DNA of 64,000 bases from Nitrososphaerota archaeon (GTDB lineage Archaea > Thermoproteota > Nitrososphaeria > Nitrososphaerales > JACQRY01). Both the position numbers and the translations under genes were made by a program. The notes under the pieces were generated by a model. The model searched no databases. It worked only from the letters and a program-made list of their open reading frames with translations, and was not told the origin of the DNA. The stretch spans positions 62,001-126,000 of the forward strand of contig JACPCU010000007.1 of NCBI GenBank assembly GCA_016184315.1, in the 5' to 3' direction. Position 1 is the first letter of the stretch. Each line of letters starts with the position of its first letter. Positions 35,567 through 43,891 of this stretch are shown in pieces.

Positions 35567-35896
35567 ATGGCTACTACAGATAGTCGCATGATCCGCGAGG
35601 TTGCAAAAAGCATGGATGAAAGACGAATCATGCTAGAGTCTTTCAAAAACAATATCCGCCCCGTGAGGAGTAAGGTGAGAAGAGCCAACAGCAGTAGCCG
35701 AATCGGAAAGAAGATGATTACAGTAGGACTAGTTCTAACCTTAGGCACCCCGGATCCGTTCACGGATCTAGCTGGGTGGCCCCTGTTGGTGGCAGGCTTA
35801 GTGGCTGACAGGGTTTACAGCCATGTGGGAGTCAAAGACGCGTACCAAGAAGTCAACAGGTTGATGCGTGAGCTCCCTGATCTCAGGAAGCTGTAG
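35567..35896 (+). CDS. Small conserved-looking membrane protein, unknown
   Basis: I do not recognise this gene. It encodes 109 residues from the ATG at 35567 (a GTG at 35558 is also in frame). The first half is basic and helical (IREVAKSMDERRIMLESFK). One or two hydrophobic stretches follow (MITVGLVLTLG and GWPLLVAGLVADR), then an amphipathic C-terminal helix. The purine-rich GGTG at 35556 could serve as ribosome binding site. It is divergent from the adenylate kinase gene. Composition and codon pattern look coding; the function is unknown. Confidence 0.6.
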   Translation: MATTDSRMIREVAKSMDERRIMLESFKNNIRPVRSKVRRANSSSRIGKKMITVGLVLTLGTPDPFTDLAGWPLLVAGLVADRVYSHVGVKDAYQEVNRLMRELPDLRKL

Positions 35897-35999
35897 AAAC
35901 ACTGTTCCAACTGATTGTGTCTACAGGTTGTCTGTTTGTGTTATTCTGAAAGAGACTATGCTAGGCTTGACGCTGGTTTTCTTTTTTGTAGAGGTCTGT

Positions 36000-36902
36000 T
36001 TACTTGAGTTTTAGGCCTATTGTGTGTAGGGCTTCTTTGAGTTCGGCTCTTTCCTGTTGTGTCAGTGGTGGCATCGGTTTCCTTACAGGGCCTGCGGGTA
36101 GTCCTAGCATGGTTAGGGCTTCTTTGCACGGAGTTACATAGCCAGGCTCATATTCGAAGAACTTGTTTACGACTTGTAGCTTCTCGTGGAGTTTTCTTGC
36201 CTCGTCGAGTTTACCGCTGCGGAAGGCTTCGTAGAGATCGACCATCTGCTTGGGATAAACGCATGCAGCTGTGGAGAAGATTCCTTTTGCTCCTATGGAT
36301 AGGGCTGCGAAGAGCTGACTGTCTATGCCAGTGAGCACAGCCATCTTCTTGCCTACTAGTCTGAGTATTTCGACTGCTTCGCTTAGGTTGGCGTTGCTCT
36401 GCTTTAAGCCTATGACGCCATTGATCTTGGATATGCTGACCGCTAGATCTGGGCTTATGTTGTGTCTTGTGTATGTGGGGTTGTTGTAGGCCACGATTGG
36501 AATATCGACTGCTTTGGCGAGATCAGTGTAGTGTCCGAGGATGGCGCTTGGTGGAAGGTCGAAGTAGTATGGCGGAGTCAGGATCACTGCGTCTGCGCTT
36601 ACGTCCTTCGCATGTCTAGATAGGGAGATCACTTCTTTTGTTCCACATGCGGATACGCATGCGATGACGGGGACTTTTGATGGGCAGCGATCGTTTATGA
36701 CTTCTAGAACCTTTTTTCTTTCCTCATGCAGGAGGTGTGGGAATTCTCCGTTTCCGCCGGTAGTCATTATGCCGTGAACGCCATTCTCAACCACGTAGTC
36801 CACAAGCTTCTTGAGGCCGGGGACATCGACTTCGTCTTTCGGTGTAAATGGTGTAACTATTGCCACGATTACGCCGTGAAGTTTTGAGGCTGTCAGAGCC
36901 AT
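36000..36902 (-). CDS. DapA-family class I aldolase/lyase
   Basis: Dihydrodipicolinate synthase/N-acetylneuraminate lyase superfamily TIM barrel, 300 residues, normal length. The TTGGNGEF motif (carboxylate binding), the catalytic Tyr139 in YNNP and the Schiff-base Lys167 in GVIGLKQSN are all in place. Members condense or cleave pyruvate with an aldehyde (DHDP synthase, KDG aldolase, NAL and others). No other lysine-pathway gene of the DAP route is adjacent, so a strict DHDPS label is not warranted. The gene follows an M20 peptidase gene on the same strand with a 46-nt gap, probably one operon. Confidence 0.88.
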   Translation of the reverse strand: MALTASKLHGVIVAIVTPFTPKDEVDVPGLKKLVDYVVENGVHGIMTTGGNGEFPHLLHEERKKVLEVINDRCPSKVPVIACVSACGTKEVISLSRHAKDVSADAVILTPPYYFDLPPSAILGHYTDLAKAVDIPIVAYNNPTYTRHNISPDLAVSISKINGVIGLKQSNANLSEAVEILRLVGKKMAVLTGIDSQLFAALSIGAKGIFSTAACVYPKQMVDLYEAFRSGKLDEARKLHEKLQVVNKFFEYEPGYVTPCKEALTMLGLPAGPVRKPMPPLTQQERAELKEALHTIGLKLK

Positions 36903-36948
36903 TTTTGGGACACTTCAAGTGGCAAACAGGGGTGTCGTTATAAATATT

Positions 36949-38139
36949 TCAGGTCAGTAGCCTGGTGATTAACTGTTTGTAGACTTCTGTGGCAGTAACC
37001 AGTTGGGAAATCTCCACGTATTCATCTGCTGAGTGGGCTTGTTGGAGTCGTCCTGGGCCGAAGATGACCACAGGCATCCCGAGATTACGTGAATAGTAGT
37101 GGGCGTCGCAGAAGCCTCTTAGACCTGAAACTTTGACTTGTGCTCCGGTGGCCTGAGCATAGGCGTCCACCATGGCTCTTACTATGGGTTCCTGCTGGTC
37201 GGTCTCCATTGCTTCGATTTCCAGAATAGGGTTGTAGGACACTTTGAGGGTTGGGTCTTCTGACTGAGCTTCTTGGATGACGCTGTCAATCTCCTTCTTG
37301 GCGACTTCCAGACTCTCCGTCTTCGGAACCGTTCTCCGGTCCACCACGATCTTGCAGCGATCTGGGATTATGTTTCTCTGCAAACCTCCTTCTATGACGG
37401 AGATAGTGATGTACGGTGGGCCTAAGAGAGGATGGACTCGTTTCTCCCACTGGTTTCGCCGGGGAATATCAAGGATCTGGTTTGCTAAAGCAACCATTTT
37501 GTGAACCGCGTTGATCCCCATTTCAGGGGTGGCTGCATGAGCAGAGTGGCCTTCGATGCGTATTTCGACGCCGAGGTCTCCTTTGTGAGCAGTCTGCAGT
37601 TCTAGGTCCGTAGGCTCGGCGATGACAACATAGTCTCCTTTCACAGGGTTGTCTATGGTGAGTCTGCCTGTGCCGGCTCTTCCTCCGGCCTCCTCGTCAA
37701 CCACGGCTTCAACGATCAGATCACCCTTCAACTTCGCGCCCGAGTCAACTATGCTCTTGATGGCTGTTAGAACAGAGGCTAAACCTCCTTTCATATCTGC
37801 TGAGCCCCTGCCGTAGAGCCTTCCGTCCTTAACCACGGCTCCAAAGGGGTCCACTGACCATCTAGATGCATCTCCAGGTGGAACAACATCTATGTGGCCG
37901 TTCACGATCAGCGCTGGTGAGCCTGATGAGCCTTTGAGGTGGCCCAATACGTTTCTACGCCCCGGCCCGGCTTCATCGAAGCTCACCTTCATCCCTATTT
38001 CGCGCATCAGAGATGAGACGTGTTCAGACATGGCTCTTTCGCTGCCCGTTATACTAGGGATCTTCACGAAATCCGAAGTCAGTTTGACCATGGCTTCAAT
38101 GCGATTAGTACTGGCAGAGTGGGTCATGGTTATCAACAA
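36949..38139 (-). CDS. M20-family metallopeptidase (ArgE/DapE type)
   Basis: Di-zinc amidohydrolase, 392-396 residues. The metal ligands can be read in order: His in VNGHIDVVPPGD, bridging Asp in GRGSADMKGG, the catalytic Glu pair in VVDEEAGG, Asp in VIAEPTDLELQ-type position, and the last His in QQAHSADEYV. Such enzymes remove an acyl or succinyl group from amino acids (ArgE, DapE) or act on dipeptides. The preferred start is ATG 38127 (MTHSASTNR). Co-orientation with the DapA-family gene invites a DapE/DapA idea, but no other DAP-route gene is present, so the substrate remains open. Confidence 0.88.
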   Translation of the reverse strand: MLITMTHSASTNRIEAMVKLTSDFVKIPSITGSERAMSEHVSSLMREIGMKVSFDEAGPGRRNVLGHLKGSSGSPALIVNGHIDVVPPGDASRWSVDPFGAVVKDGRLYGRGSADMKGGLASVLTAIKSIVDSGAKLKGDLIVEAVVDEEAGGRAGTGRLTIDNPVKGDYVVIAEPTDLELQTAHKGDLGVEIRIEGHSAHAATPEMGINAVHKMVALANQILDIPRRNQWEKRVHPLLGPPYITISVIEGGLQRNIIPDRCKIVVDRRTVPKTESLEVAKKEIDSVIQEAQSEDPTLKVSYNPILEIEAMETDQQEPIVRAMVDAYAQATGAQVKVSGLRGFCDAHYYSRNLGMPVVIFGPGRLQQAHSADEYVEISQLVTATEVYKQLITRLLT

Positions 38140-38185
38140 TGGGTTGAAGTAGATTTAACTGTTGCAAATGTCCTACCTACGTCAG

Positions 38186-39163
38186 ATGCAAGTATTAGTT
38201 ACAGGTGGACTCGGGGTCAACGGCAGCTGGGTTCTCAGGAAACTTGTTGAAGAAGGAGAGAGACCGATCTGCTTCGACTATTCTTCAGACACTAGCCTTG
38301 TTTCCGATATAGTCAACAAAATACAAGTCGTCAAAGGTGACATCTCTGACGGTGAAGCGGTGTTGAAGGCCGTCAAGGAAAACAGCGTGAATTCAGTCAT
38401 ACACGTCGCCGCATTGGTTTCGCCCGACGTTACCAGCCTTGATCCTATGAAGGCCAACCCCGTCAAAGGCTTTGAAGTCAATGCGCGTGGCACACTGAAC
38501 ATTCTGGAAGCTGCTAAGGTATCAGGTGTGAAAAGAGTAGTATACACCAGCTCCAAGGGGGTGTACGGGGAGATAACTGGGTCATATGGTCACCCCTATT
38601 ATCATCCAGTAACTGAGGAACACCCTAAGAACCCTCTCAGCATCTATGACATTACAAAGCTCTTCGGAGAGCATCTGGGAGAACTTTACTCTAGGCTCTA
38701 CGGCATAGAATTCGTGTCGCTCCGGTTCGCCCACATCTATGGGCCGGGGAAGCTGGAGCGACATGGCCCCCTTTCCGTGCACGACAGGATCCTGATGAAC
38801 GCCATAAACAACGTGCGTACGAAAATAGAGCGTGGAGGAGACGGGAGAGACGACTTGATCTATGTTAGAGACGTCGGAAAAGCAGTGGTGTTAGCATGGA
38901 AGGCGTCTAAGCTACCTCACCAAGCATACAACTTCGGTACTGGCAGAGCATACTCACTCAAAGAGTTCGCTGTGGCCGTTAAAGAACTGTTCCCGCAAGC
39001 AGAAATCGAGATCGGCCCTGGGCTGGGCTACTACGGTGAATCGGTGAAAGGAACCGCATGCGCCATAGACTATGGTCTGGCAAGAGAAGATCTGGGGTTC
39101 TACCCTGATTACGATTTGGGAAGCGGAGTAAGGGACTACGTCAAATGGATCACTAATCGCTAA
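38186..39163 (+). CDS. NAD-dependent epimerase/dehydratase (extended SDR)
   Basis: Extended short-chain dehydrogenase, 325 residues from the ATG at 38186. An upstream start at 38162 would add eight residues before the Rossmann strand. The cofactor motif is TGGLGVNGS, the catalytic YxxxK is YDITK, and the serine triad member lies in VVYTSSKGVYGE. Members epimerise or dehydrate nucleotide sugars such as UDP-glucose or GDP-mannose; the substrate is unknown. It is divergent from the M20 peptidase gene with a spacer of less than 60 nt. Confidence 0.87.
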   Translation: MQVLVTGGLGVNGSWVLRKLVEEGERPICFDYSSDTSLVSDIVNKIQVVKGDISDGEAVLKAVKENSVNSVIHVAALVSPDVTSLDPMKANPVKGFEVNARGTLNILEAAKVSGVKRVVYTSSKGVYGEITGSYGHPYYHPVTEEHPKNPLSIYDITKLFGEHLGELYSRLYGIEFVSLRFAHIYGPGKLERHGPLSVHDRILMNAINNVRTKIERGGDGRDDLIYVRDVGKAVVLAWKASKLPHQAYNFGTGRAYSLKEFAVAVKELFPQAEIEIGPGLGYYGESVKGTACAIDYGLAREDLGFYPDYDLGSGVRDYVKWITNR

Positions 39164-39251
39164 CACGCCAATCTAATGTAGATTTTTTACTAATTGTTCG
39201 CTCTATCCTTAAATTGTTCTTTTCGATGATAGGTCAGTATTACAAAACATA

Positions 39252-39258
39252 TTTATAT
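39252..39258 (+). promoter_or_regulatory. TATA box giving a leaderless start at 39280
   Basis: TTTATAT centred 25 nt before the ATG at 39280. The box lies inside the longer reading frame that begins at 39214, so it argues that translation begins at 39280 on a leaderless transcript. Confidence 0.65.
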
Positions 39259-39279
39259 CGCTTGGAAAATAAGTCAGAC

Positions 39280-39699
39280 ATGGTTTACGTCGTAGATGAA
39301 GGAGGATACTTTAAGGCATCTTTAGACAAGCTCTGGAGATATAACGCCGCAGAAAAAGACCACTACCACCCTAGCATGAAGAACATTCAAGCCTCAATGG
39401 AAGGACAAAGCATGATTCTCACATTCGACTCGGAGACACCTGACAAGAAGACTGTAAAGAGAAAAGTAAAGCTGACAAACCTGCCTCCCGTGGGATTTTA
39501 CGTGGAGGAGCTGGAAGGCCAATTCGCTGGTTCAAAATACATCAATTACTATGTTCCGAAGGGTGAGAAAACCGAAGTGAAAGTCGTAGGAGAATGGACT
39601 TCCCCAACGATTCCGGCTGACAAGCTCAAGAAGGCAGTCTCAGACTATCTTGATATGGTCTTCAAGGAAGACTCTGGAAACCTGGCGAAATTCAAGTAG
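39280..39699 (+). CDS. Uncharacterised SRPBCC-like protein
   Basis: Not confidently recognised. From the ATG at 39280 it encodes 139 residues without signal or membrane segment. The pattern is a first strand (MVYVVDEGGYFKASLDKLWRY), a loop with HYHPSMKNIQASMEGQ, several amphipathic strands, and a long C-terminal helix (ADKLKKAVSDYLDMVFKED). This is how START/SRPBCC lipid- or ligand-binding domains look, and the xxWRY near the N-terminus is common there. It could bind a hydrophobic ligand. The gene stands alone, flanked by the epimerase gene and a convergent ABC permease gene. The fold is inferred from pattern only. Confidence 0.6.
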   Translation: MVYVVDEGGYFKASLDKLWRYNAAEKDHYHPSMKNIQASMEGQSMILTFDSETPDKKTVKRKVKLTNLPPVGFYVEELEGQFAGSKYINYYVPKGEKTEVKVVGEWTSPTIPADKLKKAVSDYLDMVFKEDSGNLAKFK

Positions 39700-39846
39700 C
39701 CCCTTCGACCATCTGCAAGACGTTTCATCTGAGACGCAGGCCTACCACTGGCCTCCGCCCCAGACTTTTTCTTTACACATTCCGGTTACGTTGCTGTAAC
39801 CCAAGTGGGTTTCTCGGTTTCCGTATCAGCTGTTGTTACGGCGGAC

Positions 39847-41565
39847 CTAGAATGTGAGGCTGGCTTTGAACACGTATCTTGCTACCATCACTGCGGCCAC
39901 TAGGATTCCGCCGAAGACCATTGTGGCTGCAGAGAGAGCGACCAGGAGACCACTGTTCCACCAGTGCAGGATCACGACTGGAAGCACGAATGTGTCTGGT
40001 GTAACCAGTAGTACTGCTGCGCCCAGCTGTCTATAGCTTTGGATGAAGACGAGTACGAGCGTGTTGATTAAGGCAGGTTTGATTATTGGCAGTGTTACTC
40101 TGAAGATGGTTGACAGAGAACCTGCTCCAGAGGTTCTAGCTGCCTCTTCCAGCTCGCTGTGGATCTGTATCATTGAGTTTGACAGGGCTCTCATGGCGTA
40201 GGGCAGGAATACGACGATGTACGCCAGTATGAGTAGTGCGATGGTGCCGTATATGAAGCGGAAGACGAATAGGGCAGTCCAGATCAAAGCTAGGGCGAAG
40301 ATCATACCGGGGTAGGCTACTGGTAGAGCGCTGATGAATTCTAGGGCTCTTTTTCCTTTTATTCTGCTCCTGATGGCTACGTATGACATTATGGCGGCTG
40401 CGGCTGTTGTGAATACGCCTGCTGCTAATGCGAGGGTGAAGCTGTTCATGGCGCTTCTGAACATAAGTGGTTCTTTGAGTACGTATGCGTAGTTCTCGAA
40501 GGTGAGCAGGTCAAGGATATTGACGCCGATAACCGAGTAGAATCGCATGAATGACATCAGCAGCATTGTGAAAATGGGTAGCACTACGGCTAGAAACACA
40601 TACCCGAGGAGGAAGGCCAGAGCCAGATACTTTAGTCTCCCCAGTTTTATGACCTTGGGTCGATAACCCTTTCCTGTTATTACAACGTATTTTCTAAGCC
40701 TCCTCGTCGTATACAAGTAGAATATTACTGCTGTTGAGCTGAGAAGTAGGGAGATGAAAGCGAGTGCTGTTCCGCCTCCGTAGTCTGGGGGCGCAGTGAT
40801 GCTTATCTTCTCAAAGATGGCGTTCATGAACACGTAGACTTTAGCTGGTAAGCCGATGAAGGTTGGTGTTTCAAAGGAATTAACGCCTATCATGAATATG
40901 AGGGCGCCTGTGGAAAGCAAAGCTGGGGAAACTAGGGGTAGAGTGACTTTGAAAATGGTCTGCCTTGTGGTTGCCCCTGACATCCGGGCTGCTTCTTCAA
41001 GGGAAGGATCCATAGTTCCGAAGGTTCCGCCAATAAGCAGGTAAGCCAGTGTGGCCAAGCTTAGGCTCTGGGCCCATATCATGCCGCCCATTCCATAGAT
41101 GTTGAATGGTAGTATTTGAAAACCGAATATGTTGATTTGTGAGAGTTGGTCTAGGTTAGAAAAGCCAAACAGGCGCGCCAGAGCCACATTGATTAGACCC
41201 GCCCTAGGACTGAGGAGGAATGTCCAAGCAATATCTCCAAGCATAGAGGGGAACATGAATGTGATTAGTGGCAGGATGTCGAATATCCTTCTGCCAGGAG
41301 TGTCGGTGCGGTTGATGATCCATGCGAGGAGGAAGGCGATAGCTATGGCGATGGCGGCTGATCCTGCTGAAAAGATTATGGTGTTACTGAGGAGTTTAAC
41401 GTTGTTGAAGTTGGTGAAGGCCTCCACAATGAATTGGCTTGTGAGGTATCCTTCAGCGCCGGGGAAGGAGCTCCAGAACATTCCGAAGAGCAGGAAGCCG
41501 ATCGGCACCACTATGAGGAAGGAGATAGCTGCTACGGTGACTAGGATAACTGGGGATGTATGCAT
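39847..41565 (-). CDS. ABC transporter permease, second FbpB-type fused double domain
   Basis: A 572-residue permease with two MetI-like domains and EAA loops EEAARMSGATTRQTIFKVTLP and EEAARTSGAGSLSTIFRVTLP, the same architecture as the permease at 27.4 kb and clearly a paralogue. The N-terminus starts with a membrane helix directly after MHTSP. Here neither a binding protein nor an ATPase is adjacent. It may share the binding protein or the ATPase with the first system or use unlinked partners. The ligand class (iron(III), phosphonate, putrescine-like) cannot be told from the permease alone. Confidence 0.87.
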   Translation of the reverse strand: MHTSPVILVTVAAISFLIVVPIGFLLFGMFWSSFPGAEGYLTSQFIVEAFTNFNNVKLLSNTIIFSAGSAAIAIAIAFLLAWIINRTDTPGRRIFDILPLITFMFPSMLGDIAWTFLLSPRAGLINVALARLFGFSNLDQLSQINIFGFQILPFNIYGMGGMIWAQSLSLATLAYLLIGGTFGTMDPSLEEAARMSGATTRQTIFKVTLPLVSPALLSTGALIFMIGVNSFETPTFIGLPAKVYVFMNAIFEKISITAPPDYGGGTALAFISLLLSSTAVIFYLYTTRRLRKYVVITGKGYRPKVIKLGRLKYLALAFLLGYVFLAVVLPIFTMLLMSFMRFYSVIGVNILDLLTFENYAYVLKEPLMFRSAMNSFTLALAAGVFTTAAAAIMSYVAIRSRIKGKRALEFISALPVAYPGMIFALALIWTALFVFRFIYGTIALLILAYIVVFLPYAMRALSNSMIQIHSELEEAARTSGAGSLSTIFRVTLPIIKPALINTLVLVFIQSYRQLGAAVLLVTPDTFVLPVVILHWWNSGLLVALSAATMVFGGILVAAVMVARYVFKASLTF

Positions 41566-41767
41566 CCCTCTTTAGCTCCTATGGGGTGGTTCTTAACGTT
41601 TACTTATGCCATCTGCTGTTGAACAATTAAATGCCATTGGAATTGTGTAGAATATTCATGGAATCTTCATGTAATAGCAGATAATTTATAACATTGTGAA
41701 GTTAGCTGCTACGCTAGAATATCCACTAATTCAATAAAAAAGGAGGATAAGCGGCGCTAGTATGCCC

Positions 41768-42043
41768 TTACCTTTCTAGGATGATCTCTATTGAGCTGAC
41801 GTTGCTCATGGCGCCTGTTTCGATGCTTTTGACTTGCTCGGTGTTGATGGCGATGTTTTTCACGCCAACATCGGTAGCGAACCGCCTCGTCAGGATCTGA
41901 GCTACATCCACGGCCTTACTGATGGCTCTTCCCCGGGCTTTCAGGGTTACGGAGTTGGAGCCGTTCTGTATCACGGTTAGGCAGGCTAGAACGTAGTTCA
42001 TGGCTGGTTTCTTTCCTATGAGAACTGTACTCATGTCTGACAT
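41768..42043 (-). CDS. albA: Alba, archaeal DNA/RNA-binding chromatin protein
   Basis: Dimeric nucleic-acid-binding protein, 91 residues, the usual length. The signature includes the acetylatable lysine region VLIGKKPAMNYVLACL, the basic loop LKARGRAISKAVDVAQILTRRF and the C-terminal strand VSSIEIILER. It coats and bridges DNA and also binds RNA; acetylation of the early lysine tunes affinity in Sulfolobus. Starts at 42043 or at ATG 42034 (MSTVLIGKK) are both possible. A TATA-like box on the minus strand (42081-42090) lies upstream. It is separated from the aro-operon end by 54 nt. Confidence 0.93.
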   Translation of the reverse strand: MSDMSTVLIGKKPAMNYVLACLTVIQNGSNSVTLKARGRAISKAVDVAQILTRRFATDVGVKNIAINTEQVKSIETGAMSNVSSIEIILER

Positions 42044-42080
42044 TGGATCTCACTGGGTTCTCCATGAGACATCAGCGTCC

Positions 42081-42090
42081 ATTTAAATAT
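42081..42090 (-). promoter_or_regulatory. TATA-like box upstream of alba
   Basis: On the minus strand ATATTTAAAT about 40 nt before the alba start. It would give a short leader and let alba be expressed independently of the aromatic operon upstream. Confidence 0.45.
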
Positions 42091-42097
42091 GTTTCTC

Positions 42098-42967
42098 TTA
42101 GCGATTAATCTGTTTCATAACGAGAGGAATCATTTCAATTACATCTGTGGCCATAATATGGTTGCCCAATTTCTCAGCGGCCTTTTCACCAGCCAAACCA
42201 TTGAGATAAGCGCCCGCAGCTGCAGCTTCAAACGGGGCAACCCCCTTCGACATCAACCCAGAAACAAGCCCTGAGAGCACATCTCCCGTGCCTCCCACAG
42301 TCATTGCAGCACAACCAGTCCTGTTAATGGCGACTCGCTCACCGTCCGAAACTACATCAACAACACCTTTCAAAAGCACGGTCACCTTGCTCTTAGCAGC
42401 ATGCTCCTTCACAGCTCTAACTCTGGACTCTAGATCCCTCGTAACCTCAACTCCGTAGATCCGCTTAAACTCCCCTCCATGAGGAGTAACAACGGCAGGC
42501 TTACCTGACGCAGCCTCCACCACATCAGGCATCAGGGCGTCAGCATCCAGCAAAAGCTTCACGCCTCTCAAAGAAAACTCGGATACAAGCCGCCTCACAC
42601 CCTCGGTCCGCTGCTTGCCCAACCCCGGTCCCAAAGTCACAGATTGAACAACGGGAAGCCAAGTCAAAAGCCTATTCGCAGTCCCAACGGTAATCTTAGC
42701 ATCAGCCAAAGGAAGCACAATAAGATTAGGCGACATTGCTCTAACAGGAGAAGCAATCACCTTCGGAACAGCAAGATACACAAGGTCTACGCCAGACCGC
42801 AGTGCCCCGAGAGCCGTAAGAGTAGGGGCACCATGATACAGCCAGCTCCCTCCTACAACCGCCACTGCACCATTCTGACCCTTATAGGAATCAGACGCCC
42901 GCTCTGGAAGCCACTTCGCTACTAACTCAGGCGAAGTCTGGATAACATCTGTCTCCACGGTTCTCAC
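42098..42967 (-). CDS. nnrD: ADP-dependent NAD(P)H-hydrate dehydratase
   Basis: Ribokinase-like repair enzyme converting hydrated NAD(P)HX back to NAD(P)H, 289 residues. The diagnostic features are the N-terminal substrate-loop pattern SYKGQNGAVAVVGGSWLYHGAP, the aspartate motif VTPHGGEFKR, and the C-terminal nucleotide motif TVGGTGDVLSGLVSG. It consists of the D domain only; the N-terminal epimerase domain found in many archaeal NnrE-NnrD fusions is absent. It follows tyrA by 57 nt on the same strand and may be the last gene of the aromatic operon. Confidence 0.9.
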   Translation of the reverse strand: MRTVETDVIQTSPELVAKWLPERASDSYKGQNGAVAVVGGSWLYHGAPTLTALGALRSGVDLVYLAVPKVIASPVRAMSPNLIVLPLADAKITVGTANRLLTWLPVVQSVTLGPGLGKQRTEGVRRLVSEFSLRGVKLLLDADALMPDVVEAASGKPAVVTPHGGEFKRIYGVEVTRDLESRVRAVKEHAAKSKVTVLLKGVVDVVSDGERVAINRTGCAAMTVGGTGDVLSGLVSGLMSKGVAPFEAAAAGAYLNGLAGEKAAEKLGNHIMATDVIEMIPLVMKQINR

Positions 42968-43024
42968 CTACACAAAAGTAGTCTCCAATATAAATGAAGT
43001 AAAGAAATATGTGCAGACGCCCTG

Positions 43025-43891
43025 CTAAGAGCGCGTAACAGATTCAAGGAACGCGTAAGTCTTCTCGTAACTCTTTTCAAACCCCGGATCCTTAGACACC
43101 TTCTTCCTCAGATCCAAGAAATAGCGCTGAACATCATCAACATTGCCCTTGACCAAACTGGCTAATCTGGACGCCTCCTGCAAGTAGCGGCTGACATACT
43201 CCTCCCCAAACCTGTTCCGAACCTGGATCGACGCCAAAAGACCCGGATCATCGTGAAGGATGCTTTCAGCCAACATGACTTGCAGAGTGAAACTTGTGCC
43301 CCCGAGCTCCCGCAGACGCCTCAAGTCCGCTTCGCTCACAACTTTGGCAAACACAGTGTTGACAAAATGAGTCAAATTCAGAGCCAAAGCCATCAACCGA
43401 TCATGCTCCTCAACACTGGACTCAACCAGAATCGCGCCGGGAAACAGCTTCCTCGCAGTCTCCACCTCTCTCCTTCTATCCACAATCGGCGTCAAAACGA
43501 CCCTCTTACCCTTCAAACTCCGAACACCCGGACCAAACAAAGGATGAAGAGCCAGTAACACGCCACATTTGCCCTCCAACTTCCGGAGCGCTTCGGCTGA
43601 CTGAATCTTCAAAGAAGCTATCTCTACAACAACTCTTGCCCCATCGAGGTATCGGGATAATTTGCTCAGAACTTGTGGTGTTGCATCCAAAGGCACTGAA
43701 ACAAAGACTGCGTCGCTCCCTCTTACAGCGGCTCCAAGATCCTTCGCTGCTTTCTGCCCCAGTTTTCCGGCGAGCCTCCGCGCAGCCTCGACATCTAGAT
43801 CATAGAGGACCACAGTGTCTCCTTGCTTAACGAAATGCTGCGTAAGCCAGCCACCCATTCGTCCCGCTGCACCTATGACTGTTACCTTCAC
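43025..43891 (-). CDS. tyrA: Prephenate dehydrogenase (TyrA family)
   Basis: NAD(P)-dependent enzyme of tyrosine synthesis, 288 residues from GTG 43891. The Rossmann motif VIGAAGRMGGWLTQHF follows at once, and the catalytic His region is LALHPLFGPGVRSLKGK. A longer frame reaches 43948 but would start inside the coding region of the upstream aminotransferase. The GTG at 43891 overlaps that gene's TGA by 4 nt (GTGA), the standard coupled start. It oxidises prephenate (or arogenate) with loss of CO2. It supplies the tyrosine branch after the chorismate mutase part of the preceding fusion. Confidence 0.9.
   Translation of the reverse strand: MKVTVIGAAGRMGGWLTQHFVKQGDTVVLYDLDVEAARRLAGKLGQKAAKDLGAAVRGSDAVFVSVPLDATPQVLSKLSRYLDGARVVVEIASLKIQSAEALRKLEGKCGVLLALHPLFGPGVRSLKGKRVVLTPIVDRRREVETARKLFPGAILVESSVEEHDRLMALALNLTHFVNTVFAKVVSEADLRRLRELGGTSFTLQVMLAESILHDDPGLLASIQVRNRFGEEYVSRYLQEASRLASLVKGNVDDVQRYFLDLRKKVSKDPGFEKSYEKTYAFLESVTRS

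Noticed and set aside
36000-38139. Reading the DapA-family and M20 genes as a lysine (DAP) pathway pair
   Set aside because: No dapB, dapD, dapF or lysA gene is adjacent, and both families are broad in substrate, so only family names are given.
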